Assembly: GCF_024139115.2 (NCBI RefSeq)
Contig: NC_085141.1
Coordinates: 382,808,144-382,872,143, forward strand
Length of the DNA stretch: 64,000 nt
From: Armigeres subalbatus
Lineage: Eukaryota > Arthropoda > Insecta > Diptera > Culicidae
Direction: 5' to 3'
Both the position numbers and the translations under genes were made by a program. Of the stretch, positions 1 through 11,256 are shown piece after piece; position 1 is the stretch's first letter; each line of letters opens with the position of its first letter. The notes below the pieces were generated by a model that saw only the letters and a list, made by a program, of their open reading frames with translations, had not been told where the DNA came from and did no database searches.

Positions 1-384
1 CCCCTTAGCAGAACCTCCTCTATTTTAGTAGGATTGCTGCTCCTGGACTTGTTTCTGGCAGTGGCAATCTGTGTCTGACTCGTAGCTCCTGGTATGTTAG
101 CAAAAAGAAGCAATAAAATTGGTGCTGTAGGCGATAAGATAAATATATTATGTTCAATGAGATGAAGAACGGGACAGTAAATTAATGTCCAAGTCGGGTA
201 GTTTAATCCCCGGAATATAGGCAATTAACATTGATTGAACAGAGCATACATGTTTAAAAAGTGATTCCTAGTATCAATAGTTATAAAGAAATACACGTGC
301 CTATTATGTTCCGGAAAATCTCTTCAAACTCGATATCATATTTGTGTTACTTATTAGGACACTATATACTATTCATCGCAATAT
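1..384. other. AT-rich sequence without recognisable feature
   Basis: No ORF of note, no tandem repeat and no clear inverted repeat was seen here. It ends at the target duplication of the first SINE. Confidence 0.5.
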
Positions 385-398
385 ACGTGAAACCTACG

Positions 399-653
399 AG
401 GGGCTCTCCTTAACCTAGCGGCAAGACGCGCTACAAAGTGCTACAAAGCAAGACCATGCTGAGGGTGGCTGGGTTCGATTCCCAGTGCCGGTTTGGAAAT
501 TGTCTCGACTTTCCTGGGCATAAAAGTATCATCGTGTTAGCCTCATGATATACGAATACAAAAATGGCACCTTGGCTTAGAAACCTCGCAGTTAATAACT
601 GTGGAAGTGCTGAATGAACACTAAGCTGCGAGGCGGCAATGTCTTAGAAGAAG
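399..653 (+). mobile_element. Feilai-like tRNA-derived SINE, copy 1
   Basis: The head contains a pol III B-box (GGTTCGATTCCC, about 473-484), followed by a tRNA-unrelated body that ends near a GAAGAAG tail. The body matches two other copies in this window (5693-5987 and 63317-63578, both minus strand), including the shared segments around the motifs GAAATTGTCTCGACTT and AACCTCGCAGTTAATAACTG. It is flanked by imperfect 14-bp direct repeats (385-398 and 654-667, 12 of 14 identical), as expected for LINE-driven retroposition. The A-box side carries a short internal duplication (GCTACAAAG twice). The Feilai name is from memory of the Aedes aegypti family. Confidence 0.85.
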
Positions 654-667
654 ACGTGAGACCCACG

Positions 668-2119
668 GCATACAAAATCAAGACACAATCGCCACGTATG
701 TATACATCAATTTTCATCGTAAATAATTGACGTCACCGCTATCGATGCTCAGGACGAGGTACGCCAACGCTCTACGATTTAGTTTGGCCTTCTTTTGCAC
801 TCGTTCATGCTGCGATAGCAATCACGTCACTTTTGAATTGTCATTTTCTTGAGACGTGAGACCAATAATCAACGAAGGTAATGGAGAATTTGCTGCTCTG
901 ATCCAGTACTCGCTGAACCTATCTCCGGACATGCAGAGTAAAAAAAACACATTTTTGGAGGCGTCAACGTTTGGAAGTTTGATAAATGGCGATAAGAAAT
1001 GCATTGAGCCAATTCTATTACATCAACACTGTAATACTAAAGACACATAGTGTGATTCCTGACCCTGAGTGGTACGTACAGTGCCAGCTGTCAAAACGCG
1101 TGGAGAAAAAATCATATCACAGTACAGGATTCACAGTGGAATCAGATGTCTGTTCAGAGTGTAATATAATGGTCTTGAGCTAAGAAGTCATTGTCTTATA
1201 CTGAAGAACTACCTTACATTCTCAAAGTTTCTATCAGTGCGCGTTAGGAGAAGGAGAAGTGAATCACAAATAGATCACATTCTTATGAGCGTCATAAAGC
1301 TTCAAGGAAGCTTAAAGCATCCAGAGGTAAAGGCATTGATCCAAATCGACTAAGCGATCATAAGATGATAATTAGAATACCAAAACCAAGCAACATTATA
1401 ACGCCCTTCACAAAACCAACGCTTCGAGGAAAAAGGTGCAGAAATTCATCGCACACTTAATTGCTTAGTCGATGTTCGGTACTTTTTTAAGCTGATATGC
1501 TCGTCAAAACTATTCAATTACAGTACGTTCGGCTACTTTTTGCTGATTATAACGAAATCAGCAACGTAAACTACTGAAAATCAGCATTCCCTAAAATCAA
1601 ATACTGCTTTCTGCTAATTATAATACTGATTAGATCGGTAAACATAAAAATTCCCCTACCGTCAGTTTGTTCGGTAGTATCTATTACTGATCATTCGGTA
1701 ATCGAACTAATTTTACTGTACGGTCTTCAATTTTATTGCTGAACATTCCGAAAGCTTCTCTATAATCTGTCAAACAACTAAACTCTTCCATTCCATTTTG
1801 CGATTTCATAGTTGACCCCATTATGTAGCAAACAAGTGGTGAAAATATAGTTCGCAGAAAAACCTCACATTTGGCAACGTAATACGACTCTCAATATTAC
1901 TTTTTAACGCTGAAAACGAGATTGCTTTATATAGTCCACGATGAGCATCGATGGATTTCATTGCCTCAGCAAAGCGAGTAAGTACTGTTCCATTTTAAAT
2001 CAACCTAAATCAAAGCGCTAATAAAATGTCTCATAATGCTCTCAGTTTGTTTTAAATGGAATAGTATTTATAAACTCGTATTCCTGGACAATGGAAATCT
2101 TTATCTTAATAATAATATA
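668..2119. other. AT-rich block with scattered TTCGGTA motifs
   Basis: No gene is visible. The motif TTCGGTA or its complement recurs at about 1470-1770 and again at 2400-2560, on both sides of the palindromic element at 2120-2328. This suggests one older repetitive element with a younger MITE inserted in it, but I could not define its ends. Confidence 0.35.
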
Positions 2120-2328
2120 CTCAATCCAGTTGAAACCCGGAATTGGGGACTAGCGAAGTTGGATTTTTCTCACAATCTGTACGTTAAACCTTACTTCGGA
2201 AGTGGTGCGCTGAATAACGCTTCGCGATATGAAAACAGCGCACCACTTCCGAAGTTAGGTTTAACGTACGGATTGTGAGAAAAATCCAACTTCGATAGCC
2301 CCCAATTCCGGGTTTCAACTGGATTGAG
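2120..2328. mobile_element. Palindromic MITE
   Basis: A near-perfect inverted repeat has arms of about 93 bp (2120-2212 and about 2236-2328) around a 23-bp loop. The arms begin CTCAATCCAGTTGAAACCCG and end with the complement. It has no coding capacity; the 80-codon frame crossing it is an artefact of the palindrome. Arm identity is high, so it is relatively young. No target duplication was resolved. Confidence 0.85.
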
Positions 2329-2912
2329 AATAAATACTTTTTCACAATTAAAAAAAGTTTAGTAAAAATTTTCGAACATTGTAATTGGAATTACTGAACT
2401 ATCAGCTTTCGACCCGCATCTGACATTGCTCCGGTATTTTTTGACAGCTCGCAAGATCTGCTTGGTTATCGAACACTCAGTAATCATTTAAATTACCGAA
2501 CAGATCACCGAACGCTCAGCTGTTATAATGTCGTCAAAAAAATGGCTGAGTTCGGTATTAATAAGTAAGTGTGAAGAGACATGGCAAGATAATCAACAAA
2601 TTCCGTTTTATCAAAGGGGATAGAAGAAAATCGAACAAAAGACAACGAAAGTTTGTTTACATTACAGAATGGAAAATGAAGATAAGAGGACAATCATCGG
2701 GAAGAGATGATGTACTGATACAAAAGGCAGACAACTACTCTCCCGGACTTGAACCTACCAGGATGGAGATTCGCATCAGGACAGGATGGGATAGTCAGAC
2801 AGCTGCGTTGAACTATTTTCAGAACAAATAACGCCCCTTCGGAATGGATGAACACATTACAAATTCTTACTAATTCTGGATACATACACTGCAAAAAATA
2901 TCTATATAAGAT

Positions 2913-3176
2913 ATATCAAGCTCTATCTGGTAAAAGGGCGAATGTCGCAAGAGAGGATTCTCTTCGTCGACTTCCCCTCTTTTAAATAAAAGTGACAAGC
3001 AGAGGAATTCACCGCGGTTTGTCACCTTAGAATGCAAGTTTTCATTATTTTCTTTCATTCTGAGGAGAGAAACCGCAAAGAAATCATCTGCTTGTCACTT
3101 TAATTTAAAAGAGGGGAAGTCGGCGAAGAGAATTCTCTCTTGCGACATTCGCCCTTATTCCAGATAGAGCTTGATA
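2913..3176. mobile_element. Palindromic MITE
   Basis: Arms of about 100 bp (2913-3015 and 3080-3176) pair as an inverted repeat that starts ATATCAAGCTCTATCTGG and includes GGGCGAATGTCGCAAGAGAG. The 60-bp centre is unrelated to the arms. Several small mismatches separate the arms. There is no coding capacity and no resolved target duplication. Confidence 0.85.
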
Positions 3177-3540
3177 TGTGTCGCCGTTATAAATTTTTGC
3201 AATAGCTCCACCCTAATATAATCGATAAAGAACCACACATAAATTAAATAATTGCCAATTCGAAACCACACATAAAGTTTATTTGGATATATCTTTTATT
3301 AGTAGTTCGCATGGAGAATGGTTATGTGTGCGCTGATATACATCATAAGTTAAATCTATGGATTTTTGCCAATAAATATGTGTGGATTTTTAGTAGTGTA
3401 ATACATGGATTTACATAATGCATCCAGATCCACAAATCGTTAATATCTACTGAAAAGGTGTTACTGGATAGACTTTAAAATCAACTTCCGGCGTTATCGT
3501 AATACCAAAAGGCCTCCCAACAGAAACGTAGTGCATATAA
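3177..3540. other. AT-rich sequence without recognisable feature
   Basis: The word CACACATAAA recurs a few times (3233-3275), but no tandem array, ORF or terminal repeat could be defined. Confidence 0.4.
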
Positions 3541-4775
3541 CCAAATCTTTATGCTACGCAAGATTCTAGATGAGAGATGGAGGAAAACTAAACCAGCAAC
3601 CCTAGCTTCATTGGACTTACGTCAGGTATCCGATGAAATTGATCAATACAGCGATAATATAACGTTTCGTAGAGAGATATTTATCATTGCATCTTTAAAA
3701 AAGTGTATCAATCATATTTTAGTTACATTACGATACATACATGAACTTCTTCAAATTCAACAACGCAATAAACTTGCTTGGAAAATCACTCCAACTCGGT
3801 TTTTAAGCAGCCACTGAAACAGGCAGGCTGTGCAAGAATTTTTTGCCCAATAAAGTAGTATTCTGAATAGACTTACCTATTTTCGCACATTAGATGAATG
3901 GATAACAACCTCACCATTTTAGTTAAGCATTCGCATTAATTCCACAATTTTCATTAGTATTATAGCGACACGATTAAACAAACATTTTTTGTACAATGTT
4001 TGGAGGCCTCGTTGCCAAAATAAAGCTTATGATTTTCATTTGAAGCAGCACATTATAATTGCCTACTTTACGGATTTTTCAAACGATTTAAAGTGAATAA
4101 TACACCAACATTCCAAGGGCTGAAAAGAATCCACCACCAGAGCTAAGATTAGAAAAAATTGCCGAACATTTTGTCCATTTTGTTCGAAGCTTAATTAAGA
4201 GATTGTGCACAATTATTGTTGTTTTTGACTATTTGGCATAATATCCAAAAGTAGGCAAACCGTCTTGTGGCATCATTTTGGTTAGACTTTATAAATATTG
4301 GTTAGAGCTTTATAAATATGAAGATTTGCAATGATAAATGTGCTCAACCGCAGTATATCAGGCTAAGGTTTGACTGTTTGAGCCATATACCCTATATCAC
4401 ACGCATTAGCCGTAATGCTGAAAGCATGCATTAATGAGAAAACATCATTACAGGAATTCGGCAACCGTACTCCAGATATTCATAAAAATCAAGTTATTAA
4501 ACAAGGATATCCGAACAGCTCGACATCGTTTATCTTAATGCTGCATCGTTATCCACATTGAAAGTTTTTTTACCAGAACTAAACATCAGCACAATCGTCT
4601 TATCGCATATCTTTCCTTATGCTGATGATTTACTTTTCATTTGCAAAGCGCAGGCAGATGTTGAAAATATCATCGCGTTACTAGAACTTACTCCTTTTCT
4701 TCGTTGGCATGGAAATCAATCAGGCAAAATTGAAAGTGTTGTATAGGATTCCAGATGTGATGCACATTCGTTGAT
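3541..4775 (+). pseudogene. Decayed LINE reverse transcriptase remnant
   Basis: Two islands suggest an RT palm domain. At 3551-3817 an 88-codon frame has LASLDLRQVSDEID, resembling RT motif A (FxDLxxAFDxxxH) with the key phenylalanine altered. At 4558-4746 a 62-codon frame has PYADDLLFICKAQADVENI, the YADD catalytic box (motif C). Just upstream, in another frame, KQGYPNSSTSFILMLH resembles the IRQGCPLSS motif B. Motifs A and C lie about 1 kb apart rather than the usual 0.4 kb, so an insertion or rearrangement lies between them. Frame changes and stops rule out function. The clade is unresolved; it could also be two unrelated fragments. Confidence 0.42.
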
Positions 4776-5681
4776 ATTTTTTTTTCACTCGCGCATCATC
4801 TTAATAATTCGTCGTTCAGCTGAATTGTATATAACACTGAGGGACATCGAATTTTCTATCACTGGAAAGAAAAAAAACAGACAAATTAAGCACGATTTGT
4901 TTTCTTAAGATTTGATTTTCATAATGCACGAAAGAAACACCCAACATAGCCAGGAGGATTAATCGCGAATTTCTTTCACTATCCGCCTCCTAAAATTACA
5001 GACAGCCACCGGTTACTGATGAAATTCCAGACAGCCTAGAACAGCTGTTATTGGACCCAATATCAATCAATAATAACAAAAAATGGCATCGGTTTCGAAC
5101 CAAAAAAACGGTGAGCTGGTTTGAGTTGATTTATTTCCCCTGGAGAAATTGAAAAAAAGTGGTGAATGGGGTAGCTGTTCCAGTTACCTGAGGAACCTCA
5201 CATACATTTCATTGATTTACATTAGTAGCACACATGCTGGTTCTAAAAAATATGAAACTTGTCTATTTACATTTGATTTTTTTTTCTATCGTATTTATTG
5301 GGGTCTATGCAAGGTTCAATCAGATGAAGAACCACACTCGTTTACCCTATTCTCCGTCGTATCCATGTCCTTGCTCTACATATTTAGTTTGGGTTTGGTT
5401 GCGTTCGTATGGTATCGAAATTGCTGTCTTGCTAGTAAGGCAACAAGGCGAAAGAAGGAAATTCAAATTGCATGCGGTAGCAACGGAAAGTCTGAAAACG
5501 AAAATTATAGGGACGAATGGTGCAAAATGCACCCATGGGTCAGAAAGACTTAACTCACGTCGTTCATAATGCATTTCTGTGCGAATATTTTCATCACAAT
5601 TCAATATCAGATGCACAACTTATGTGGCATTTTGCGTAATCTGTTGGCCATATTGCACAAGGCCCATTCTGTCAAAACATT
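4776..5681. other. AT-rich sequence; two overlapping frames not accepted as genes
   Basis: Frames at 5149-5553 (134 codons) and 5234-5569 (111 codons) overlap in different phases. The second starts with a hydrophobic, signal-like stretch, but neither shows a recognisable domain, and both begin in low-complexity T-rich DNA. I see no splice-supported gene structure. Confidence 0.35.
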
Positions 5682-5692
5682 TCAAATACCTT

Positions 5693-5987
5693 CTTCTTCT
5701 TTTTCTTATTGGCATTACATCCCCACACTGGGATAGAGCCGCCTCGCAGCTTAGTGTTCATTAAGCACTTCCACAGTTATTAACTGCGAGGTTTCTAAGC
5801 CAGGTTACCATTTTTGCATTCGTATATCATGAGGCTAGCACGATGATACTTTTATGCCCAGGGAAGTCGAGACAATTTCCAATCCGAAAATTGCCTAGAC
5901 TGGCACCGGGAATCGAACCCAGCCACCCTCAGCATGGTCTTGCTTTGTAGCCGCGCGTCTTACCGCACGGCTAAGGAGGGCCCCCAG
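5693..5987 (-). mobile_element. Feilai-like tRNA-derived SINE, copy 2
   Basis: This is the most complete of the three copies. Read on the minus strand it has a tRNA-like head with A-box region and B-box (GGTTCGATTCCC), the conserved body, and a (GAA)n-type tail near 5693-5710. It is flanked by a perfect 11-bp target duplication TCAAATACCTT (5682-5692 and 5988-5998). The intact duplication and good match to the other copies point to a fairly recent insertion. Confidence 0.92.
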
Positions 5988-5998
5988 TCAAATACCTT

Positions 5999-6941
5999 AG
6001 AAACCAACAAACAACTAGTTTTTAGTAGACAATCTTTGTGATATGTAGCTAGTTACATAAGTTTAATGTCGGCACGTTGAAATCTTCATATTCTCGTTCA
6101 GTCTACATTGGTTAAACATTCATAAAGTTTCAGATGGGCATATTGACCTATTCTCCCTTACATACCCGAGGGCGTAACCCGCTCATATATCTTCCGAAAT
6201 CACAAACTACTGTACCTATAGAAAGGCCTCTGTATCGCAATTGTTTCAATAAAAGGGCATTGTTGAAGACCTTAAGCTCCAACTGCATCGAGATCGCGTT
6301 CTGAATTGAATATACGTGTTGCTTGCTCTCAGTGATCAACGACTGTAAGGATAAACCAAACGTTTATGTAGGATATCCACTATCCAGATCCAGAGCATGT
6401 GATCAGTTGTATAACAGACAGGCAGCTCCCTTTCTGCGAAAGAATTACAGTTATTTGTATTCCGCGATATGTGGATCAGCTTACCTTGTTGTGCTGGTTC
6501 AGTCCTCAAGGTGAGATCTTAATTGTCCCTTGGCTGCACAATGAAACCCCGATACATGTTTTGCTCTGACTTAAATAAATTACGTCTGTTTATAAATTGG
6601 AAGTTCAATAAAAAAAATTATCCACATACTAATAGTGAGCAATTCTCTGTGAAATCATGTTTTTTTTTTTCAAAATTTAAATTTTGTATTCTTTTGATAT
6701 TTCGCATATACATTCTTTGTGACCAAAAAATATAATCTGCATCATTGGTTTGCCATTTTGACTCTAGCCTAACTTTTGACAATCTTTGCAGATCTTTCAA
6801 GCAAATGTGAAGAAAGTTATTCGGTTCCTTGAAGCAATTTGATTCTTTCGTACTAGTCCCGGTTTTTCCATAGATTTTCAGGATTTCAAAAAATATTTCC
6901 CGGTGTTCGGGAAATCTAGAAATTAAATAAATCCCGGGATG
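5999..6941. other. AT-rich sequence without recognisable feature
   Basis: Several short frames occur, but none has a recognisable domain. The 141-codon minus frame (6618-7043) runs out of the LTR of the next element and is not credible. Nothing else was seen. Confidence 0.4.
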
Positions 6942-6946
6942 GACTC

Positions 6947-7299
6947 TGTTGACACCAATAACTAACGATTGCTGGTTCTGGAAGGCACCTTGGCTTCTGT
7001 GAATAATCTCCCTTTGGACTTGTACACTAGACAAATAAAACATTGATAGATGTCTGTTCTCTGGTAACGATTCGATACAACTCTCTCTTTATTACATTCG
7101 ATAGCTTACTGGTTCACTCGTAGGAATTGGGATGGATCTGATTATAAAGGATTATTATATTACATAGGCATTATAATACAAGGTCTTTGCGATGACTCTA
7201 TCTTTCTTGTTCTTGACCTATTGTTTGTACACTAGAGATATCTAGTTCAAAGGGCTTTATAATAAATGGAACTCAAATTAGGGGAAAGTGGCGTCAACA
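6947..7299 (-). repeat. 3' LTR of the BEL/Pao-like element
   Basis: A 353-bp direct repeat of 9145-9497, about 98% identical by eye, with TGTTGAC and GTCAACA termini. Its distinguishing changes include a 6-bp loss and a compensating 6-bp gain relative to the partner, so lengths are equal. Confidence 0.95.
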
Positions 7300-7303
7300 T
7301 AGA

Positions 7304-7313
7304 CCGCCCCCTT
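7304..7313 (-). other. Candidate polypurine tract
   Basis: On the minus strand the purine run AAGGGGGCGG lies 4 nt upstream of the 3' LTR, the expected place for the primer of plus-strand DNA synthesis. Confidence 0.6.
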
Positions 7314-7921
7314 GGAATATGTATATTCCAACAAATTTAACTTTTATGTTTGTTTTTACTTCAACTATTTGTTTTTAAAGCACTTATTTCTAACATAACG
7401 GTAGTGTTCACTGGTTTTTCATTGATTCTTCTTTATTTTCTGAACGATGTGTCTTCCCTGCTCCACATTTTGCCACTGCAATGAATACTCGATGGAAGCT
7501 GACTGCCTCCTAAACTAGTGGTTCTTCGACGTCTTGTTTCTGTCCATGTTGGCATCAATCATGTCTTTCCTAGTATACTCATAATGGATCCCAAGTGGCT
7601 GGAAGGAAACATACAACCCATCCAACAACTGGTTTGGAATGGGAGCCACTTGACCGTTGATGATTTGCCTATTGTCGTCAGATAAACCTTCTCTAATTCT
7701 TCCCATGAGTGGAAGAACCTTGTGGCAAGTGAGCAGGGATCTTGGTGGTAGTACATCAATGAATGTTCGTGTCGCGATTTAGGAAAACTCCAAATTTATT
7801 TCCAAAGAAAATAATAACAAAAAATTGCCACAATTCAATTTGGCAGAATGAAGAAAGGTCATGATTATGGCCTAATCAAATTCAAAATAATGTTGAAAGG
7901 AATGATTTGGAAACTCTTCAA
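7314..7921 (-). other. Internal region of LTR element downstream of gag
   Basis: This segment carries short minus-strand frames (63 and 66 codons, near 7515-7759). One reads as a plausible coding relic around LPPRSLLTCHKVLPLMGRI, but no protease, RT or integrase motif is visible. It may be leftover pol sequence after a large internal deletion, or unrelated sequence. Confidence 0.4.
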
Positions 7922-8950
7922 TTACTTGCGTAGTACAGATGGTCCAAATACTAGGTGCAGCAACGAATGGTGTCGTTCTCCACAATGACGACAGTTCTCG
8001 GGATGCTGACACTCCCTGGTTGTGTGTCCCGAGTGCAGGCAGTTCACGCATAAATGGTTCTGATCCACTAGATTTTTCCGATCAACCGGTTTCAGTTCAC
8101 CAAATCGGTCGCACTGGAACAATAGATGTCCGCTTCCACAAATTACACATGACAAACGTCGAGATGCTTCAGCTGCCAATCCAATCGCCTTCATAACGTC
8201 GTGAATAATGGAAGCGTGTCGGTTGCCACAATACACACACACTTGTTCACTTCTGCATTCGGCTTTGCTGTGTCCGGACTGAAGACACAAAAAACAGAGG
8301 GCATGATTCCTCATGAAATGGCGCTTCTTCCATGATTCCATTCGCTTAAACGTGATGCACTGTGTGAGGCTGTGAAATTCAGGACAAATTGAGCACTTCA
8401 CTTCTTTCTCTGTCGGTGGTTTCTTTGCAATGGAATTCGTACTTTGCACTGGTGCACTGGAAACGACGGGTTTACAGTCTGCTTCAATAAGGTTTCCGGC
8501 ATCTGGATCCTCCACTTTTTCTGCAACCAACAATTCACGGTAAATGTTGATGGATACTTGCGACCAAACACGCAGAAACTCCATCTTGATGAGTCTGACC
8601 ATAGTGTTCGGTTGAAACAAACGAACGCCATCCAAGAAAGCACGCCGCAAATTTTCGCACCGGTCATCGATGTGCATCAAATCTGATTTCGCACTAGTTC
8701 TCCGTAGGTTGACTTCTACGTCCAATAATCGCACTAATTGGAAATGACGCCGTAGTGCCGATGGTAGAGATTTTTCCAGCTTGCTCACTTGTGGTATCAC
8801 TTCCAATGTAAATGGTTTCGGAATTCGTTTTTGATTTCGGTATTCACTTGTCTGAACAATGCTTTGCAGAAAGCGACGCGTCCGTACCCCGAGACAATCA
8901 AACTTGCACTGCTGTCTTCTGTTGCTCGTACTGCTTCGTACGCTTTTCAC
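7922..8950 (-). CDS. Gag-like protein with CCHC zinc knuckles (BEL/Pao type)
   Basis: This 342-residue intact frame is read toward lower coordinates, with its ATG about 195 bp inside the 5' LTR. Gag proteins of LTR retrotransposons package element RNA into virus-like particles in the cytoplasm. The N-terminal half (about 1-150) is basic and helical-looking. The C-terminal half is a tandem zinc array: C186-x2-C189-x3-H193-x4-C198, then a canonical CX2CX4HX4C knuckle at C219-C222-H227-C232, C238-C241-H245, C268-C271-H275-C280, a second canonical knuckle at C301-C304-H309-C314, and C320-C323-H327. This dense mixed array is typical of BEL/Pao Gag. The frame stops before any protease or RT. It is uninterrupted while nearly every other coding remnant here is broken, consistent with the young LTRs. 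Confidence 0.88.
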   Translation of the reverse strand: MKSVRSSTSNRRQQCKFDCLGVRTRRFLQSIVQTSEYRNQKRIPKPFTLEVIPQVSKLEKSLPSALRRHFQLVRLLDVEVNLRRTSAKSDLMHIDDRCENLRRAFLDGVRLFQPNTMVRLIKMEFLRVWSQVSINIYRELLVAEKVEDPDAGNLIEADCKPVVSSAPVQSTNSIAKKPPTEKEVKCSICPEFHSLTQCITFKRMESWKKRHFMRNHALCFLCLQSGHSKAECRSEQVCVYCGNRHASIIHDVMKAIGLAAEASRRLSCVICGSGHLLFQCDRFGELKPVDRKNLVDQNHLCVNCLHSGHTTRECQHPENCRHCGERHHSLLHLVFGPSVLRK

Positions 8951-9144
8951 TGACTAACTGATGATCGAAATGATGGTTTAACACAATCGATCATATGGTT
9001 GTGTGCCGTGCTCAGGTATGAGTATCTGAATAGCGCTTGCTAAATGTTAGCACAAAAAACTGTTACTTTTCGCACACTTTGCGTACAGTTAATCTATCTA
9101 TCACAAAACAGGTGCCTTCGCAATCCGGTTCAAATGTTGGCCAA

Positions 9145-9497
9145 TGTTGACGCCAATAACTAACGATTGCTGGTTCTGGAAGGCACCTTGGCTTCTGTGG
9201 ATAATCTCCCTTTGGACTTGTACACTAGACAAATAAAACATTGATAGATGTCTGTTCTCTGGTAACGATTCGATACAACTCTCTCTTTATTACATTCGAT
9301 AACTTATTTATACTGGTTCACTTGTAGGAATTGGCATGGATCTGATTATAAAGGATTATTATTAGGCATTATAATACAAGGTATTTGCGATGACTCTATC
9401 TTTCTTGTTCTTGACCTATTGTTTGTACACTAGAGATATCTAGTTCAAAGGGCTTTATAATAAATGGAACTCAAATTAGGGGAAAGTGGCGTCAACA
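9145..9497 (-). repeat. 5' LTR of the BEL/Pao-like element
   Basis: A 353-bp LTR that, read on the minus strand, precedes gag and should hold the promoter. It is bounded by TGTTGAC/GTCAACA inverted termini and by the GACTC target duplication at 9498-9502. Immediately inside (minus strand) lies TTGGCCAACATTTGAACCGG; its TGG, offset by one base, could start a tRNA primer-binding site, but I could not assign a tRNA. Confidence 0.95.
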
Positions 9498-9839
9498 GAC
9501 TCACTATAAAGGATTGATTCGGATGGTTATAGGGAGAGATCCCCTAGTGCCGGACTCAAAGCTATTTAACGAAAAACTCTCTTACTATCCAGATAAAGTT
9601 TACTTGCACACCATATAGACAAAATATGATCATTGATGATTCATACAAACTATATTTGATCATTTGAACACGTTTTTCGACGATGTATTTTGTTGATTAG
9701 GGGGGCTGGGGGAAATATGGACACCTAAAGCAGCGGTTCTCAACCTTTTTCTTGAGAGGTACCCCTTCGAATGTTTGCATTCATTGAGGTACCCCCCGTT
9801 TTTTTTGCTGTAAATGATAATAAGCGTAGATATGATATA

Positions 9840-10029
9840 GGGGGAAAGACGGCTTTGGCAGGTTTTGTTCTATTATTGGCAGGGGGGTTTTTGTCGACCA
9901 AATTTTATGAAATTTGGCCACAATATTCTTTGATATGCAAAGAACGTTTAGGCCAAATTTGAGCCTGGTCAGTTATGAAAAACCCCCTGCCAATAATAGA
10001 ACAATACCTGCCAAAGCCGTCATTCCCCC
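9840..10029. mobile_element. TA-flanked palindromic MITE inside hAT-like copy 1
   Basis: The terminal inverted repeats start GGGGGAAAGACGGCTTTGGC and pair over about 55 bp per arm. TA dinucleotides flank both ends (9838-9839 and 10030-10031), fitting a Tc1/mariner-type non-autonomous element. Copy 2 of the host element lacks this insert. Confidence 0.8.
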
Positions 10030-10157
10030 TATGCAATAGGGACCGGAAAACTAACGGGATATATGGCTCTCCATGAAGTTGGCTGATTTGTATAATTCCG
10101 TGAAAAATTCCAATTCAAAGTATATTTACTTCCTACATGACTCTTTTTATTATTGGA

Positions 10158-11015
10158 TGCTTCCAAGCCTCTTGAAGGGAGGCTCCCGACCATCTTGAAG
10201 GCAGACTTCAGAGCCTCTTGGAAGGCGGTTCGAGTCACTTAAAAGGAGGCAACTAAGTTTTTTGAAACTATGCTTCCAAGCCTCTTGAAAGAAGAATTCC
10301 GAGCCTCTTCAAGAGAAGCTTCCGAGCCTCTTGAAGAGGCGGCTTTCGAGCCCTTGAAAGGGGGCCTCAGAGACTCTCGATAGGAAGCTTCCGATCCTCT
10401 TGAATGGAGGCTTCCAAGCATCTTGTAAGCGGCAATTGAGCCACTCAAAAGGGGGCTTCTGAGTCTCTTGAAAGTACGCTTCCAAGCTTCTTGAAAGAAG
10501 AATTTCGTGCCTCTTGAAGGAAAGCTTCCGGGACTTTTGAGAGGAGGCTTCCGGGTCACTTGAAAGGTGGCTTCCGAGCCTCTTGAAATGAGGTTTCCGA
10601 GCCTGTCGAAAGGAGGCTTCCGAGCCTCTTGAAAGGAAGCTTCCGAGCATCTAAAGAAGATGCTTCGAGCATCTTGAAAGGACGCTTTTCAGCATCTTGA
10701 AAAAAGACCTCTTGAAAAATTCCAAACCTCTAGAAGAGAGGCTTCCAAGCCTCTTAAAAGCAGAATCCCGAAAAATTCTTGAAATGAGGTATCCGAATTT
10801 TTGAATGGAGGCTTCCAAGCGACTTGAAAGGAGACTTCCGAGTCTCTTAAAACGGAGCTTCCGAGCTTATTGGCAGGAGGCTACTGAGATTCTAGAAATA
10901 TGATTTACGAGCTGCTTCGGAAGAAGCGTCTCGAAAGGAGGCCTCCAAGCTTCTTACAACGAAGCTTTTGAGCTTTTCGAAAAAAGGCGTTCACTCAACT
11001 GGAGGCTTCCCAACC
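10158..11015. repeat. 23-bp minisatellite, degenerate array (copy 1)
   Basis: About 35 degenerate copies of a 23-bp unit, consensus GAGGCTTCCGAGCCTCTTGA plus AAG. Each unit contains the inverted repeat GAGGCT-TCCG-AGCCTC (6-bp arms, 4-nt loop). Because 23 is not a multiple of three and the minus strand lacks stops in the unit, long artefactual frames run through it. Divergence between units is greater than in the array at 29.9-31.0 kb. Confidence 0.9.
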
Positions 11016-11256
11016 TTTTAGATTCTTGATTTTAGTTCGGAAGCATATTATTCAATATTATGTCTCGATCAAGTAGATTACATTGAAGTTTTTTTTTAAT
11101 TTGTTTTGGACGTTTTGTCCTTTCGATCTTTTGCCCCACAGCACATCATACACTGTACTGCCTAGGATGGAAAGGATTCAAAAGTCTTTGATTTACTGAT
11201 CGCTATGCATATTATGTATAATACAAAATTTTGGAATAAGAAATTTTAATACATTA

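Larger units (their letters stand above)
6947..9497 (-). mobile_element. Non-autonomous BEL/Pao-like LTR retrotransposon
   Basis: A complete 2551-bp element on the minus strand has two 353-bp LTRs (9145-9497 and 6947-7299) that begin TGTTGAC and end GTCAACA. It is flanked by a perfect 5-bp target duplication GACTC (6942-6946 and 9498-9502). The only sizeable frame is a Gag-like protein (7922-8950). Autonomous BEL/Pao elements are about 6-8 kb with protease, RT, RNase H and integrase; here no Pol motif was seen, so it must depend on enzymes from elsewhere. About 620 bp between the gag stop and the 3' LTR hold short frames without catalytic motifs. The LTRs differ by only six or seven substitutions plus two 6-bp indels, so insertion is recent. 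Confidence 0.93.

Noticed and set aside
5149..5569. Two overlapping frames, one with a signal-peptide-like start
   Set aside because: Different phases over the same DNA, no domains, low-complexity start; no support for a gene.
10239..10650. Overlapping 106- and 113-codon frames
   Set aside because: Same minisatellite artefact in the older array.
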